Assembly: GCF_022024235.1 (NCBI RefSeq)
Contig: NZ_CP091799.1
Coordinates: 449,001-513,000, forward strand
Length of the DNA: 64,000 nucleotides
Direction of reading: 5' to 3'
Source of the DNA: Segatella baroniae B14
Lineage (GTDB): Bacteria > Bacteroidota > Bacteroidia > Bacteroidales > Bacteroidaceae
In this document: positions 17,132-26,575 of the stretch, in pieces
Layout: the number at the start of each line of letters is the position of its first letter
Position numbering within the stretch: position 1 is the stretch's first letter
Position numbers and translations under genes: made by a program
The notes under the pieces: generated by a model
What the model was told of the DNA's origin: nothing
What the model saw: only the letters and a program-made list of their open reading frames with translations
The model's database searches: none

Positions 17132-18406
17132 ATGGAAACAAAACATATAAAAATAAGTGATTATAGTTATGATTTGCCTGATGAAAGAATAGCAAAATTC
17201 CCTCTAAGTCAGCGTGATCATTCTAAACTTTTGTTGTACAAGCATGGTGAAGTTAGTGAAGATGTATTTTATAATATTCCTAACCATCTTCCTAAAGGTG
17301 CACTAATGGTTTGTAATAATACTCGAGTTATTCAGGCTCGTATGCATTTCCGTAAAGCAACTGGAGCTTTAATCGAAGTGTTCTTAATGGAACCTGCTGC
17401 ACCTACTGATTATGAATTAATGTTTCAAACGACAGGTCATTGTGCTTGGCTATGTATGATAGGTAATCTGAAAAAGTGGAAAGAAGGTTCTCTTAAACGT
17501 GATTTTTCCATTAATGGTCATGAGTTTACGTTGGTAGCATCCCTTCGTCGTGGCGAAGCTTTGACTCCAGAACAAGAAAAGTTGACTACTCATTCTGGTG
17601 GAACTAATTACTGGGTAGATTTTGAGTGGAATACTGAAAAAGTAAATTTTGCTGAAATTCTTGAAGCTGTCGGGGAACTGCCAATACCACCATATTTGAA
17701 CAGAGAAACTCAAGAAAGCGATAAGACAACTTATCAAACTGTTTATAGTAAAATAAAAGGAAGTGTTGCTGCACCTACTGCTGGTCTTCATTTTACAGAT
17801 TCTGTTTTGTCGGACTTAGATAAACATGGAATTGTACGTGATGAGGTTACCCTTCATGTTGGAGCGGGAACATTTAAACCTGTAAAAAGTGTAGAAATAG
17901 ATGGACATGAGATGCATACAGAGTATATTGTAGTGCATCGTCATACCTTTGAGAGACTTTTGGAACATGATTGTAGTGCTATTGCTGTTGGTACAACAAG
18001 TGTTCGTACTCTTGAAAGTCTTTATTATATGGGTGTCTATTTGGAACATCATCCTGATGCTTCAGAAGACGAGTTGCATGTCCATCAATGGACTCCTTAT
18101 GACGATGGGCGAGATGGAAAACTTGTAGATGGAATTACGGCTGTGAAAGCTATGCAAAATATCTTAGATTATTTGGATCGAAATAATTTGGAAGCGTTAC
18201 ATAGCAGCACCCAAATTATTATAGCTCCAGGTTATGAATATAAGATAGTTAAGATGCTTATAACTAATTTTCATCAGCCACAAAGTACTTTACTTCTTTT
18301 AGTTAGTGCATTTTTGAAAGGAGATTGGCGAAAGGTTTATGATTATGCTTTAAGTCATGAGTTTCGTTTCCTTAGCTATGGAGATAGTTCTCTGCTGATT
18401 CCTTAA
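17132..18406 (+). CDS. queA: S-adenosylmethionine:tRNA ribosyltransferase-isomerase QueA
   Basis: A 424-residue cytoplasmic enzyme that transfers the ribosyl part of S-adenosylmethionine to 7-aminomethyl-7-deazaguanine in tRNA, the penultimate step of queuosine synthesis. Diagnostic stretches: YDLPDERIAKFPLSQRD at the N-terminus, NNTRVIQAR, GSVAAPTAGLHFT, THVGAGTFKPVK-like HVGAGTFKPV, VGTTSVRTLES and TNFHQPQSTLL near the C-terminus. There is a GTG at 17123 in frame, but the ATG at 17132 gives the usual N-terminus METKHIKISDY. Family length is about 350; this one has a 70-residue longer middle, as is common in the phylum. Followed at 24 nt by the Smr gene. Confidence 0.94.
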   Translation: METKHIKISDYSYDLPDERIAKFPLSQRDHSKLLLYKHGEVSEDVFYNIPNHLPKGALMVCNNTRVIQARMHFRKATGALIEVFLMEPAAPTDYELMFQTTGHCAWLCMIGNLKKWKEGSLKRDFSINGHEFTLVASLRRGEALTPEQEKLTTHSGGTNYWVDFEWNTEKVNFAEILEAVGELPIPPYLNRETQESDKTTYQTVYSKIKGSVAAPTAGLHFTDSVLSDLDKHGIVRDEVTLHVGAGTFKPVKSVEIDGHEMHTEYIVVHRHTFERLLEHDCSAIAVGTTSVRTLESLYYMGVYLEHHPDASEDELHVHQWTPYDDGRDGKLVDGITAVKAMQNILDYLDRNNLEALHSSTQIIIAPGYEYKIVKMLITNFHQPQSTLLLLVSAFLKGDWRKVYDYALSHEFRFLSYGDSSLLIP

Positions 18407-18430
18407 TTACTAATTATATCAAGGTAAGTT

Positions 18431-19579
18431 ATGAAAGTTAAAATCGGTGATAAAGTAAGATTTTTGTCAGAAACTGGTGGTGGAAAAGTTGCCGGTTTTC
18501 AAAAAGGTAATATCGTATTGGTAGAAGATGAAGATGGCTTTCAGATTCCAACACCAATTACTGATATTGTTGTAGTAGAGCAGGATGATTATAGCATGGG
18601 TAAAATGATCAATGAAAAGATGGATGCTCGTGAGGCAGCCGAAGCTCATGCTAATACAGAACTTGCACATGATAGTCGTAGTATCAAGTCTATGTTGAGT
18701 GCTCATGATGAAGCCGTGTCCATGGAGGTTGATGATTATGATCCGGCTGATCGTGAAATTACTTTTCAAAAGCAAGTTGAGGAACGTCAGGGAGGTAATA
18801 AACTTTCTGCTTTCTTAGCATTCGTTCCTAAAAATATCAAGGAATTTGAAAAAACAGAGTTTGAATGTTACTTGGTTAATGATAGCAATTATTATCTTCA
18901 GTATGTGTATTTTATTTCTGAAGGTAATGCGTGGACATTGAAAGCGCAGGGTGTTGTTGAACCAAATATGAAACTTTTTATAGAAGATGTAAATAGTGAG
19001 AATCTGAATGATTTAGGTCGTGTTGCTATGCAAATGATGGCTTTTAAAAAGGATAAGCCGTTCTTATTGAAACCAGCAATAGATGTTCAATTCCGTATTG
19101 ATCCTATTAAGTTCTATAAGTTTCATGCTTTTGAAGAAAATGATTTCTTCGAACAGCCTTCATTACTCTATACAATCGTTGATAATGATGAAGTCGCTCG
19201 TCCATTGATAATTGACAGTAAACGTTTGAAAGCTCAAATGTATAAGGACGATGCTGTTGTGGCGCAGACGGAGAAAAAGAAGACTGTGAAAGATGATGGA
19301 ACAATTATTGTGGATTTACATGCAGATGAAGTCTTGGAAACTACTCAGGGTATGAATTCTGCTGATATTCTTCATTATCAGATAGACTACTTTAAGAAAA
19401 TAATGGATGAAAATAAAAAGAAAAAAGGACAAAAAATTATTTTTATCCATGGTAAAGGAGAGGGTGTGCTACGTCAAGCTTTAGTGCACGAATTGAATTA
19501 TCGTTATAAGAATTGTACCTATCAAGATGCTTCTTTCCAAGAATATGGTTATGGTGCAACTCAGGTAACAATCCGCTAA
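18431..19579 (+). CDS. DUF2027 / Smr-domain protein
   Basis: A 382-residue cytoplasmic protein typical of Bacteroidota. Residues about 1-90 hold a small beta domain (KIGDKVRFLSETGGGKV, FQKGNIVLVEDEDGFQIP) and residues 100-280 the DUF2027 region. The last 90 residues are a Smr domain with the LHADEV (DLHxxE-like) motif, FIHGKGEGVLR (HGxG) and the terminal QEYGYGATQVTI. Smr domains are found in MutS2 and in ribosome-rescue endonucleases such as SmrB. An RNA- or DNA-cleaving role is therefore possible but inferred. The central ATGAT-rich segment encodes an Asp/Glu-rich linker. Confidence 0.9.
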   Translation: MKVKIGDKVRFLSETGGGKVAGFQKGNIVLVEDEDGFQIPTPITDIVVVEQDDYSMGKMINEKMDAREAAEAHANTELAHDSRSIKSMLSAHDEAVSMEVDDYDPADREITFQKQVEERQGGNKLSAFLAFVPKNIKEFEKTEFECYLVNDSNYYLQYVYFISEGNAWTLKAQGVVEPNMKLFIEDVNSENLNDLGRVAMQMMAFKKDKPFLLKPAIDVQFRIDPIKFYKFHAFEENDFFEQPSLLYTIVDNDEVARPLIIDSKRLKAQMYKDDAVVAQTEKKKTVKDDGTIIVDLHADEVLETTQGMNSADILHYQIDYFKKIMDENKKKKGQKIIFIHGKGEGVLRQALVHELNYRYKNCTYQDASFQEYGYGATQVTIR

Positions 19580-19594
19580 TTTAGAATTGTTAAT

Positions 19595-21613
19595 ATGATA
19601 AGCAATGTCAATATGAACTACGGTTTTATTAAAGTCGCTTCAGCAGTTCCTAATGTGAAAGTTGGCGATATCGAATATAATACACACGAAATAGAAAGTA
19701 TTATAGCTCAAGCAGAGGGTAAGGGTGTTGAAATAGTTGTTTTCCCAGAACTTTCGATAACAGGCTATAGTTGTCAGGATTTGTTTGGGCAGCAACTTCT
19801 TTTGGAAGCATCTGAAAATGCGATATTGATGTTGCTTGATTTTACTCGAAAATTGGATATTATCGCTATTGTAGGTGCTCCTGTTGCGGCTAATGGCTTA
19901 CTCCTAAATTGTGGCGTAGTTATTCAGAAAGGGCAGATTCTAAGTATTGTTCCAAAAACATATTTACCAAATTATAGCGAATTCTATGAGAAGCGTTGGT
20001 TTGCTTCTGCACAGGATTTAAAAAACATGAGTATCCGTTATGCAGGTCATACTTTACAACTTACTCCTGATGTTCAACTCTTCAGAACAGCAGATGGTGT
20101 TCAGTTTGGTATAGAAGTTTGTGAAGATGTTTGGGCTCCGGCACCGCCAAGTAATAAATTAGCTTTGGCAGGTGCAGATTTGATTTTTAATCTTTCTGCT
20201 AGTGATGAACTAATTGGAAAGCATGCTTATCTAAAGAGTCTGTTGGCGCAACAAAGTGCACGTACTATGACTGGATATATTTATAGTAGTTGTGGTTTTG
20301 GTGAAAGTACACAAGATGTTGTTTATGGGGGCAATGCGCTAATATATGAAAATGGACAATTGCTAGAAGAAGGTGATCGCTTTTCTGTTTCATCACAAAT
20401 GGTTGTAAGCCAGATTGATGTGGAAAAACTTCGTAGTGAACGACGTACCAATAGTACGTATGTAAATGCTCAGCGTAATATCAAATATTCAGAATTGAAT
20501 GGGCAATTTGCTATTCGAACGATTGATGCTAAATCGAGTGATATAATTCATGACTTTAAGTTAGAGCGAAAGGTTAATGCTCATCCTTTTATTCCTACGT
20601 CTTCAGATATGAATGCATCTTGCGAGGAAATTTTTAATATTCAGACCATGGGTTTGGCCAAACGTTTGGTTCATACTCATTGCAAGACCGTTGTTATAGG
20701 AATTAGTGGAGGATTAGATTCAACGCTGGCTTTGCTCGTATGTTGCAGAACGTTTGATCGGTTGGGACTTGACAGAAAGGGAATTGTTGGCGTAACCATG
20801 CCTGGTTTTGGTACAACAGATCGTACTTTTAACAATGCTATATCCTTGATGAATGGTTTGGGAATCACTATTCGTGAAATAAGTATAGCTAAATCGGTAA
20901 CGCAGCATTTTGAAGATATCGGTCATGACATATCGGTGCATGATATCACTTATGAGAATGGACAGGCTCGTGAACGAACTCAAATTCTGATGGATTTGAG
21001 TAATCAACTTGGTGGAATGGTTATCGGTACAGGTGATTTGTCTGAATTAGCATTAGGTTGGGCGACTTATAATGGTGATCATATGAGTATGTATGGCGTA
21101 AACTGTAGTATCCCCAAAACATTGATAAAATATTTGGTACGCTATGTTGCTATGACTTCAGTTGATGAAACTTCGAAAGAAACGTTGTTAGATATCATTG
21201 ATACACCAATAAGTCCAGAATTAGTACCTGCTGATGAAGATGGTAATATCAAGCAGAAAACAGAAGATCTTGTAGGACCTTATGAGTTACATGATTTCTT
21301 CTTGTATTATTTCTTGCGTTTTGGTTTTCGTCCAAAGAAAATCTATATGCTGGCACGTCATGCTTTTGAGCAACCTACTTCTGATACAGTTAAAGAAACG
21401 AAAGGGGCTGATCTTGGAGGAAAATACGATGATGAAACTATAAAAAAGTGGTTAAAAGTCTTTGTTCGTCGTTTCTTTAATCAGCAATTTAAGCGTAGTT
21501 GTCTGCCTGATGGCCCAAAGGTAGGAAGTGTCAGTTTGAGTCCACGTGGTGATTGGCGTATGCCTTCTGATGCCGTTTCTACAATATGGTTAAAGGATTT
21601 AGAGAATCTATAA
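19595..21613 (+). CDS. nadE: Glutamine-dependent NAD+ synthetase
   Basis: A 672-residue two-domain enzyme making NAD+ from nicotinic acid adenine dinucleotide, ATP and glutamine. The N-terminal nitrilase-type glutaminase has the Glu in FPELSITGYSC (about residue 52), the Lys in PKTYLPNYSEFYEKRWF (about 120) and the Cys in GIEVCEDVWAP (about 176). The C-terminal synthetase has the PP-loop GISGGLDST at about 370-378 and GTGDLSELALGW later. Both halves are complete, so the cell can use glutamine directly. An ATG at 19613 (MNYGFIKVAS) is an equally plausible start. nadC, another NAD gene, lies 6 kb downstream. Confidence 0.95.
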   Translation: MISNVNMNYGFIKVASAVPNVKVGDIEYNTHEIESIIAQAEGKGVEIVVFPELSITGYSCQDLFGQQLLLEASENAILMLLDFTRKLDIIAIVGAPVAANGLLLNCGVVIQKGQILSIVPKTYLPNYSEFYEKRWFASAQDLKNMSIRYAGHTLQLTPDVQLFRTADGVQFGIEVCEDVWAPAPPSNKLALAGADLIFNLSASDELIGKHAYLKSLLAQQSARTMTGYIYSSCGFGESTQDVVYGGNALIYENGQLLEEGDRFSVSSQMVVSQIDVEKLRSERRTNSTYVNAQRNIKYSELNGQFAIRTIDAKSSDIIHDFKLERKVNAHPFIPTSSDMNASCEEIFNIQTMGLAKRLVHTHCKTVVIGISGGLDSTLALLVCCRTFDRLGLDRKGIVGVTMPGFGTTDRTFNNAISLMNGLGITIREISIAKSVTQHFEDIGHDISVHDITYENGQARERTQILMDLSNQLGGMVIGTGDLSELALGWATYNGDHMSMYGVNCSIPKTLIKYLVRYVAMTSVDETSKETLLDIIDTPISPELVPADEDGNIKQKTEDLVGPYELHDFFLYYFLRFGFRPKKIYMLARHAFEQPTSDTVKETKGADLGGKYDDETIKKWLKVFVRRFFNQQFKRSCLPDGPKVGSVSLSPRGDWRMPSDAVSTIWLKDLENL

Positions 21614-21658
21614 TGAATAGTTACAAATAGAGTGCAAAGTTATGTAGTTCATAAATTA

Positions 21659-21690
21659 TTTGGTGAAAAAAATATTTTTGTGTAACTTTG
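21659..21690 (+). promoter_or_regulatory. Promoter of ileS
   Basis: TTTG at 21659-21662, 20-bp spacer, TAACTTTG at 21683-21690: an exact match to the phylum consensus. It lies inside a longer possible ileS frame and so supports the ATG at 21732. Confidence 0.85.
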
Positions 21691-21731
21691 CGCTCATTAA
21701 AAAATATTACGTAATAAATAAAGATCATATC

Positions 21732-24700
21732 ATGGCTAAGAAATTTGCCGAACATAACGGTCTTGATCTTGTTAAGACCAATAAAGACGTTTTAGCAGAG
21801 TGGGAAAAGAATGATATTTTCCACAAATCTATTGATGAGCGTGAAGGATGTCCTCAATTTATTTTCTTTGAGGGACCTCCATCTGCTAATGGTCATCCGG
21901 GTATTCATCATGTCCTTGCTCGTTCTATCAAGGATACTTTTAATAGATACAAAACTATGCAAGGATTCCAGGTTCATCGTAAGGCTGGATGGGATACTCA
22001 TGGACTTCCTGTAGAACTTGGTGTGGAAAAAGAATTAGGTATCACGAAAAAGGATATTGATAATAAGGCTTCAGAAAAGTATATTTCAGTAGAAGATTAC
22101 AATAAGAAATGCCGTGAAAATGTCATGATGTTTACTCAGGAATGGCGTACTTTGACAGAAGAAATGGGCTATTTCGTGGATCTTGATCATCCTTATATTA
22201 CCTATGACAATAAGTATATTGAAACACTATGGTGGTTGTTGAAACAACTCTATAATAAAGGTTTACTTTATAAGGGCTATACTATTCAACCTTATTCTCC
22301 TGGAGCAGGTACTGGCTTATCTTCTCATGAATTGAATCAGCCTGGTTGCTATCGTGATGTTAAAGATACAACTGTTACTGCTCAATTTGCTATTCAACCA
22401 GCTGATTGGGAAGTTTTGAAAACTAAAAGTCAGAGTTTGAAGCATGCAAAAGAGTGGGGTGCTCCTTATTTCTTAGCTTGGACAACAACACCTTGGACTT
22501 TAGCTTCTAATACAGCTCTTTGTGTAGGTCCTAAGTTTGATTATGTGGTTATTCAAACTTATAATCCATATAATGCAAAAAAGATGACCCTCATCATGGC
22601 TAATGATTTGGTTAATGCTTATTTGAAGCCTGAAGGTCAAGTTACGGATGATGGCGAACTGCCAGAATATCAGCATGGTGATAAATACGTACCTTATAAG
22701 ATTATTGCTCATTTTAAAGGAACAGACCTTGAAGGTATACACTATCAGCAGTTAATGCCATGGGTTAAGCCTTGTGAAAAAATTGGCGATTTTGCACCTT
22801 CATTTGTTAATGAATATGCTGCGGCGCATCCTGAAAAGGTATTTGCCAGTGAGGATGGGCGCGATAAGTTTGTGGAAATGGCTGATGAGGCCTTCAGAGT
22901 TATATTGGGTGACTACGTGACAACTGATGATGGTACTGGTATCGTACATATTGCGCCTACTTTTGGTGCTGACGATGCTAAGGTTGCTAAGGATGCTAAT
23001 ATCCCTGCTCTTTATCTTATTTCAAAGAAGGGAGAAACTCGTCCTATGGTTGATCTCCAGGGTAAGTATTACTTAGTAGACGATCTTGATGTTAATTTTG
23101 TAAAGGCTTGTGTAAATGATGTATATAGTCACCATGCAGGTGATTATGTAAAGAATTCATACGATCCGAAATATAATCCTGATGGCGTTTGGGATAAGAA
23201 AGCTAGTGAAAAGGCTGAAGATCTTAATGTCATCATTTGTATGGAGATGAAGCAGGAAGGTACTGCGTTCAAGATAGAGAAGCATGTACACAATTATCCT
23301 CATTGTTGGCGTACAGACAAGCCAATTCTCTATTATCCACTCGATAGCTGGTTTATTAAAGACACAGCTAAAAAAGAGCGTATGGTAGAGTTAAACAAAA
23401 CAATCAACTGGCAGCCAGAATCAACTGGTAGTGGTCGTTTTGGTAATTGGCTTGAGAACTTGAATGACTGGAATCTTTCTCGTTCACGTTTTTGGGGTAC
23501 TCCATTGAATATTTGGCGTGATGAAAATCGTAATGCTAAGTGTATTGGTTCTTTAGAGGAGTTATATGCAGAAATCGAAAAGTCTGTTGCTGCAGGTGTT
23601 ATGACTTCTAACCCTTTGAAGGATAAAGGTTTTATTCCTGGTGATTACAGTCAGGAAAACTATGATAAGATAGATTTACATCGTCCATATATTGACCGTA
23701 TAATATTGGTAGATGAGGAAGGTAAGCCTATGTATCGTGAGAGTGACTTGATTGATGTTTGGTTTGATTCTGGTTCAATGCCTTATGCACAGCAGCATTA
23801 CCCATTTGAGGGAGCTATGAATGCTGAGGCTTTGGCTGCTACAGGCAAGAGTGAAGCCGAGTATCGAGAAGAATTGGTACATAGCACATATACAGGTATC
23901 CCTGTACCTCCAGCTTATTATCCAGCAGACTTCATTAATGAGGGTGTAGACCAAACTCGTGGTTGGTTCTTCACTTTGCATGCGATTTCAACCATGGTAT
24001 TTGACCAGGTTGCCTTCAAAAATGTTATTTCTTCAGGTTTAGTACTTGATGCAAAGGGTAACAAGATGAGTAAGCATGTAGGTAATGTTACCAACCCATT
24101 TGAGATGATTGATAAGTATGGCGCTGATCCTGTACGCTTTTACATGCTTACAAATAGTGAACCATGGGATAATTTGAAGTTTGATCCTAATGGTGTAGAT
24201 GAAACGCGTCGTAAGTTTTTTGGAACTCTTTACAATACCTATTCTTTCTTTGCACTTTATGCAAATGTTGATAATTTTGATGTAGATGCTCCACAGGTAG
24301 CTTTCGAAAAGCGTCCAGAGATAGATCGTTGGATTCTCTCATGTCTTAATACATTAGTTAAAAATGTACAGAAGGAGTTGGATAGTTATGATCCTACACG
24401 TGCTGGTCGTTTGATCGAATCTTTTGTTAATGACGACTTGAGTAACTGGTATGTTCGTTTGAATCGTAAGCGTTTCTGGGGTAAAGAGATGAGCGAAGAC
24501 AAACTGAGTGCTTATCAGACTCTCTATGCTTGTTTGATGACTGTGGCTAAGGTTGTTGCTCCATTTGCGCCGTTCTTCGCAGATCAATTATATAAGGATT
24601 TGGGCGGTAATTTGGCTAGTGTCCACTTATCACAGTATCCTGCTGTAGATGAGACAGCAATTAATGTTGATTTAGAGGCACGTATGGCTATCGCTCAGAA

Positions 24701-25400
24701 GATTACTTCTATGGTTCTTGCTCTTCGTCGTAAGGTAAATATCAAAGTTCGTCAGCCACTTCAGCAGATTATGATACCTGCAGTTAACGATGAGCAAAAG
24801 GCTCATATCGAAGCTGTAGCTGAACTTGTGAAAAATGAGGTGAATGTCAAGGAACTTAAGTTTGTTGAGGGTCAAGGTATTCTCGTCAAGAAGGTAAAAT
24901 GCAATTTCCGTGTTATGGGTAAGAAGTATGGTAAACTTATGAAGGGAGTTGCTGCTCATATGAGTACTTTGAGCCAGGAACAGATAGCTTTGCTTGAGCA
25001 GAATGGTTCTTATTGCTTCGAACTTGAAGATCAGTCAATTACTGTTGATGTAGCTGATGTCGAGATTATATCTGAGGATATTCCAGGTTGGCTGGTCTCT
25101 AATGAAGGTAATCTTACAGTTGCTCTTGAAGTGGAATTGACTGAGGAGTTGAAAAAGGAGGGTATGGCTCGTGAATTAATTAACCGAATCCAAAATATTA
25201 GAAAGGATTCTGGGCTTGAGATTACTGATCGTGTCCAAATAACTCTTGCTCCTCAAGAAGAGGTAGAGAAAGCCGTTGAGGCATATGCTGAATTAATTAA
25301 AGGACAGGTGTTGGCCAATAGTATAACTATTGCTGATAATGATGGAGTTGCAACTGAGTTTGATGACTTTTCTATTAATATCAAAGTTGTAAAAGATTAA
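21732..25400 (+). CDS. ileS: Isoleucyl-tRNA synthetase, large eukaryote-like type
   Basis: A 1222-residue class I aminoacyl-tRNA synthetase. The HIGH-type motif is HPGIHH at residues 55-60, and the KMSKS motif is KMSKH at 778-781/782, the form usual in the eukaryotic and type 2 bacterial enzymes. The editing domain is inserted between them (TTTPWTLASNTALC, DDGTGIVHIAPTFGADD). The anticodon-binding and long C-terminal regions follow the KMSK motif, including KVRQPLQ. The upstream ATG at 21660 is rejected because the promoter falls after it. Bacteria with type 2 enzymes are commonly less sensitive to mupirocin; that is knowledge of the family and not shown here. A hairpin follows the stop. Confidence 0.96.
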   Translation: MAKKFAEHNGLDLVKTNKDVLAEWEKNDIFHKSIDEREGCPQFIFFEGPPSANGHPGIHHVLARSIKDTFNRYKTMQGFQVHRKAGWDTHGLPVELGVEKELGITKKDIDNKASEKYISVEDYNKKCRENVMMFTQEWRTLTEEMGYFVDLDHPYITYDNKYIETLWWLLKQLYNKGLLYKGYTIQPYSPGAGTGLSSHELNQPGCYRDVKDTTVTAQFAIQPADWEVLKTKSQSLKHAKEWGAPYFLAWTTTPWTLASNTALCVGPKFDYVVIQTYNPYNAKKMTLIMANDLVNAYLKPEGQVTDDGELPEYQHGDKYVPYKIIAHFKGTDLEGIHYQQLMPWVKPCEKIGDFAPSFVNEYAAAHPEKVFASEDGRDKFVEMADEAFRVILGDYVTTDDGTGIVHIAPTFGADDAKVAKDANIPALYLISKKGETRPMVDLQGKYYLVDDLDVNFVKACVNDVYSHHAGDYVKNSYDPKYNPDGVWDKKASEKAEDLNVIICMEMKQEGTAFKIEKHVHNYPHCWRTDKPILYYPLDSWFIKDTAKKERMVELNKTINWQPESTGSGRFGNWLENLNDWNLSRSRFWGTPLNIWRDENRNAKCIGSLEELYAEIEKSVAAGVMTSNPLKDKGFIPGDYSQENYDKIDLHRPYIDRIILVDEEGKPMYRESDLIDVWFDSGSMPYAQQHYPFEGAMNAEALAATGKSEAEYREELVHSTYTGIPVPPAYYPADFINEGVDQTRGWFFTLHAISTMVFDQVAFKNVISSGLVLDAKGNKMSKHVGNVTNPFEMIDKYGADPVRFYMLTNSEPWDNLKFDPNGVDETRRKFFGTLYNTYSFFALYANVDNFDVDAPQVAFEKRPEIDRWILSCLNTLVKNVQKELDSYDPTRAGRLIESFVNDDLSNWYVRLNRKRFWGKEMSEDKLSAYQTLYACLMTVAKVVAPFAPFFADQLYKDLGGNLASVHLSQYPAVDETAINVDLEARMAIAQKITSMVLALRRKVNIKVRQPLQQIMIPAVNDEQKAHIEAVAELVKNEVNVKELKFVEGQGILVKKVKCNFRVMGKKYGKLMKGVAAHMSTLSQEQIALLEQNGSYCFELEDQSITVDVADVEIISEDIPGWLVSNEGNLTVALEVELTEELKKEGMARELINRIQNIRKDSGLEITDRVQITLAPQEEVEKAVEAYAELIKGQVLANSITIADNDGVATEFDDFSINIKVVKD

Positions 25401-25412
25401 TATTAATGCGAT

Positions 25413-25447
25413 AATTGGGGGAGAGAGAAAACGATCTCTCCCCAATT
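25413..25447 (+). terminator. Hairpin between ileS and the DksA-like gene
   Basis: AATTGGGG (25413-25420) and AGAGA pair with TCTCT and CCCCAATT (to 25447), with one bulged G and a 9-nt loop. The following T-run is broken (TTTATTATT), so it may be a partial terminator or attenuator. Confidence 0.65.
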
Positions 25448-25475
25448 TATTATTAACCTTATAAAAATAATTATT

Positions 25476-25859
25476 ATGACTACAGCCAAAAAACGTTATT
25501 CAGATGAGGAACTTGCAGAGTTTAAAGCTATTATTGATGACAAATTAGCTTTAGCTCGACGTGACTATAAGGATATGATGTCACAGTTAGACAATTCCGT
25601 TAGTAATGATGTTGCTGATACGTCTCCGACTTATCACGCTGTGGAGGAAGGAACTGAAGTGCAATCAAAGGAAGATCTCCTAAGAATGGCTCAGCGTCAA
25701 CAAAAGTTTATTAAAGGTCTTGAAGCCGCACTTATTCGAATCCAGAATAAAACTTATGGAGTTGACCGAGTTACAGGAGAGCTCATTCCGAAAGAACGAT
25801 TACGTGCAGTTCCACATGCCACACTTAGTGTGGAGTCAAAAAATGCACGAAGACACTGA
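25476..25859 (+). CDS. TraR/DksA-family protein lacking zinc-finger cysteines
   Basis: A 127-residue cytoplasmic protein. Residues 10-90 form the helical coiled-coil arm typical of DksA/TraR (long Glu/Lys-rich helices, ending LRMAQRQQKFIKGLEAAL). The C-terminal segment YGVDRVTGELIPKERLRAVPHATLSVES aligns with the DksA zinc-finger region (family form: YGxCxxTGxxIPxxRLxAxPxAxxCxxC), but every Cys position is another residue (Val, Asp, Ser, Lys), and the whole protein has no Cys. The arm lets DksA reach into the RNA-polymerase secondary channel. Such a role is inferred. The gene lies 75 nt after ileS with a hairpin between, and 43 nt before lspA. Confidence 0.85.
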   Translation: MTTAKKRYSDEELAEFKAIIDDKLALARRDYKDMMSQLDNSVSNDVADTSPTYHAVEEGTEVQSKEDLLRMAQRQQKFIKGLEAALIRIQNKTYGVDRVTGELIPKERLRAVPHATLSVESKNARRH

Positions 25860-25902
25860 TTAAGTTACTTTGCATGATTTAGAATCATGTATATATTTGA
25901 AT

Positions 25903-26574
25903 ATGAATAATTTTTTGAAAAATCATAAAGGTTGGCTCGCCATACTCATTGTAGTCATTTCATTGATTATTGATCAAGTTATAAAGATTAATGTTAAGAC
26001 ATCAATGAGTTTGGGCGAGTCTATTCGTATTACAGACTGGTTTTATATTAACTTTATCGAAAATAATGGTATGGCTTGGGGCATGACTTTTTTTAATAAG
26101 ATGGTGCTCAGTTTGTTCCGTTTAGTTGCTATATCTTTGATAGGTTATTATTTGTATGGGCAAATAAAAAAGAATGCGCGTTTGCGTTATGTTGTTTGTT
26201 TGGCTCTTATTTTAGCAGGTGCATTTGGAAATATGGTTGATTCAATGTTTTATGGATTGATTTTCAATGCATCTTCACCTTATTATGTATCTTATTTTGT
26301 TCCATTTGGTCAGGGCTATTCTTCTTTCTTGTTGGGTAAAGTAGTAGATATGTTCTATTTTCCTTTGATTGTAGCAACGTGGCCTGACTGGTTTCCTTTT
26401 TGGGGTGGTGAAGAGTTTGTCTTTTTTAGTCCTGTGTTTAATTATGCCGATGCTTGTGTCAGTGTTGGTGTGATTAGTATGCTGCTTTTTTGTCGAAAAG
26501 ATCTAGATGATTTAAGTACTTCTTTTTCTACTAAGCGTAATAAAAAGAATCCTGTAACAGAGGAGGATAAGTAA
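25903..26574 (+). CDS. lspA: Lipoprotein signal peptidase (signal peptidase II)
   Basis: A 223-residue inner-membrane aspartyl peptidase that removes lipoprotein signal peptides after lipid attachment. Four hydrophobic helices are visible (about 8-25, 72-92, 98-118 and 188-206). The two catalytic Asp are in GNMVDSMFYG and FNYADACVSVGV. The conserved ENNGMAWGM stretch near residue 55 fits the N-x-G-x-A/G-W motif. A TTG at 25870 is in frame, but the ATG at 25903 gives the normal short N-terminus. The longer loop before the last helix (SPYYVSYFVPFGQGYSSF) is usual for the phylum. The next gene, 1 nt on, encodes a lipoprotein and is a likely substrate. Confidence 0.94.
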   Translation: MNNFLKNHKGWLAILIVVISLIIDQVIKINVKTSMSLGESIRITDWFYINFIENNGMAWGMTFFNKMVLSLFRLVAISLIGYYLYGQIKKNARLRYVVCLALILAGAFGNMVDSMFYGLIFNASSPYYVSYFVPFGQGYSSFLLGKVVDMFYFPLIVATWPDWFPFWGGEEFVFFSPVFNYADACVSVGVISMLLFCRKDLDDLSTSFSTKRNKKNPVTEEDK

Positions 26575-26575
26575 T

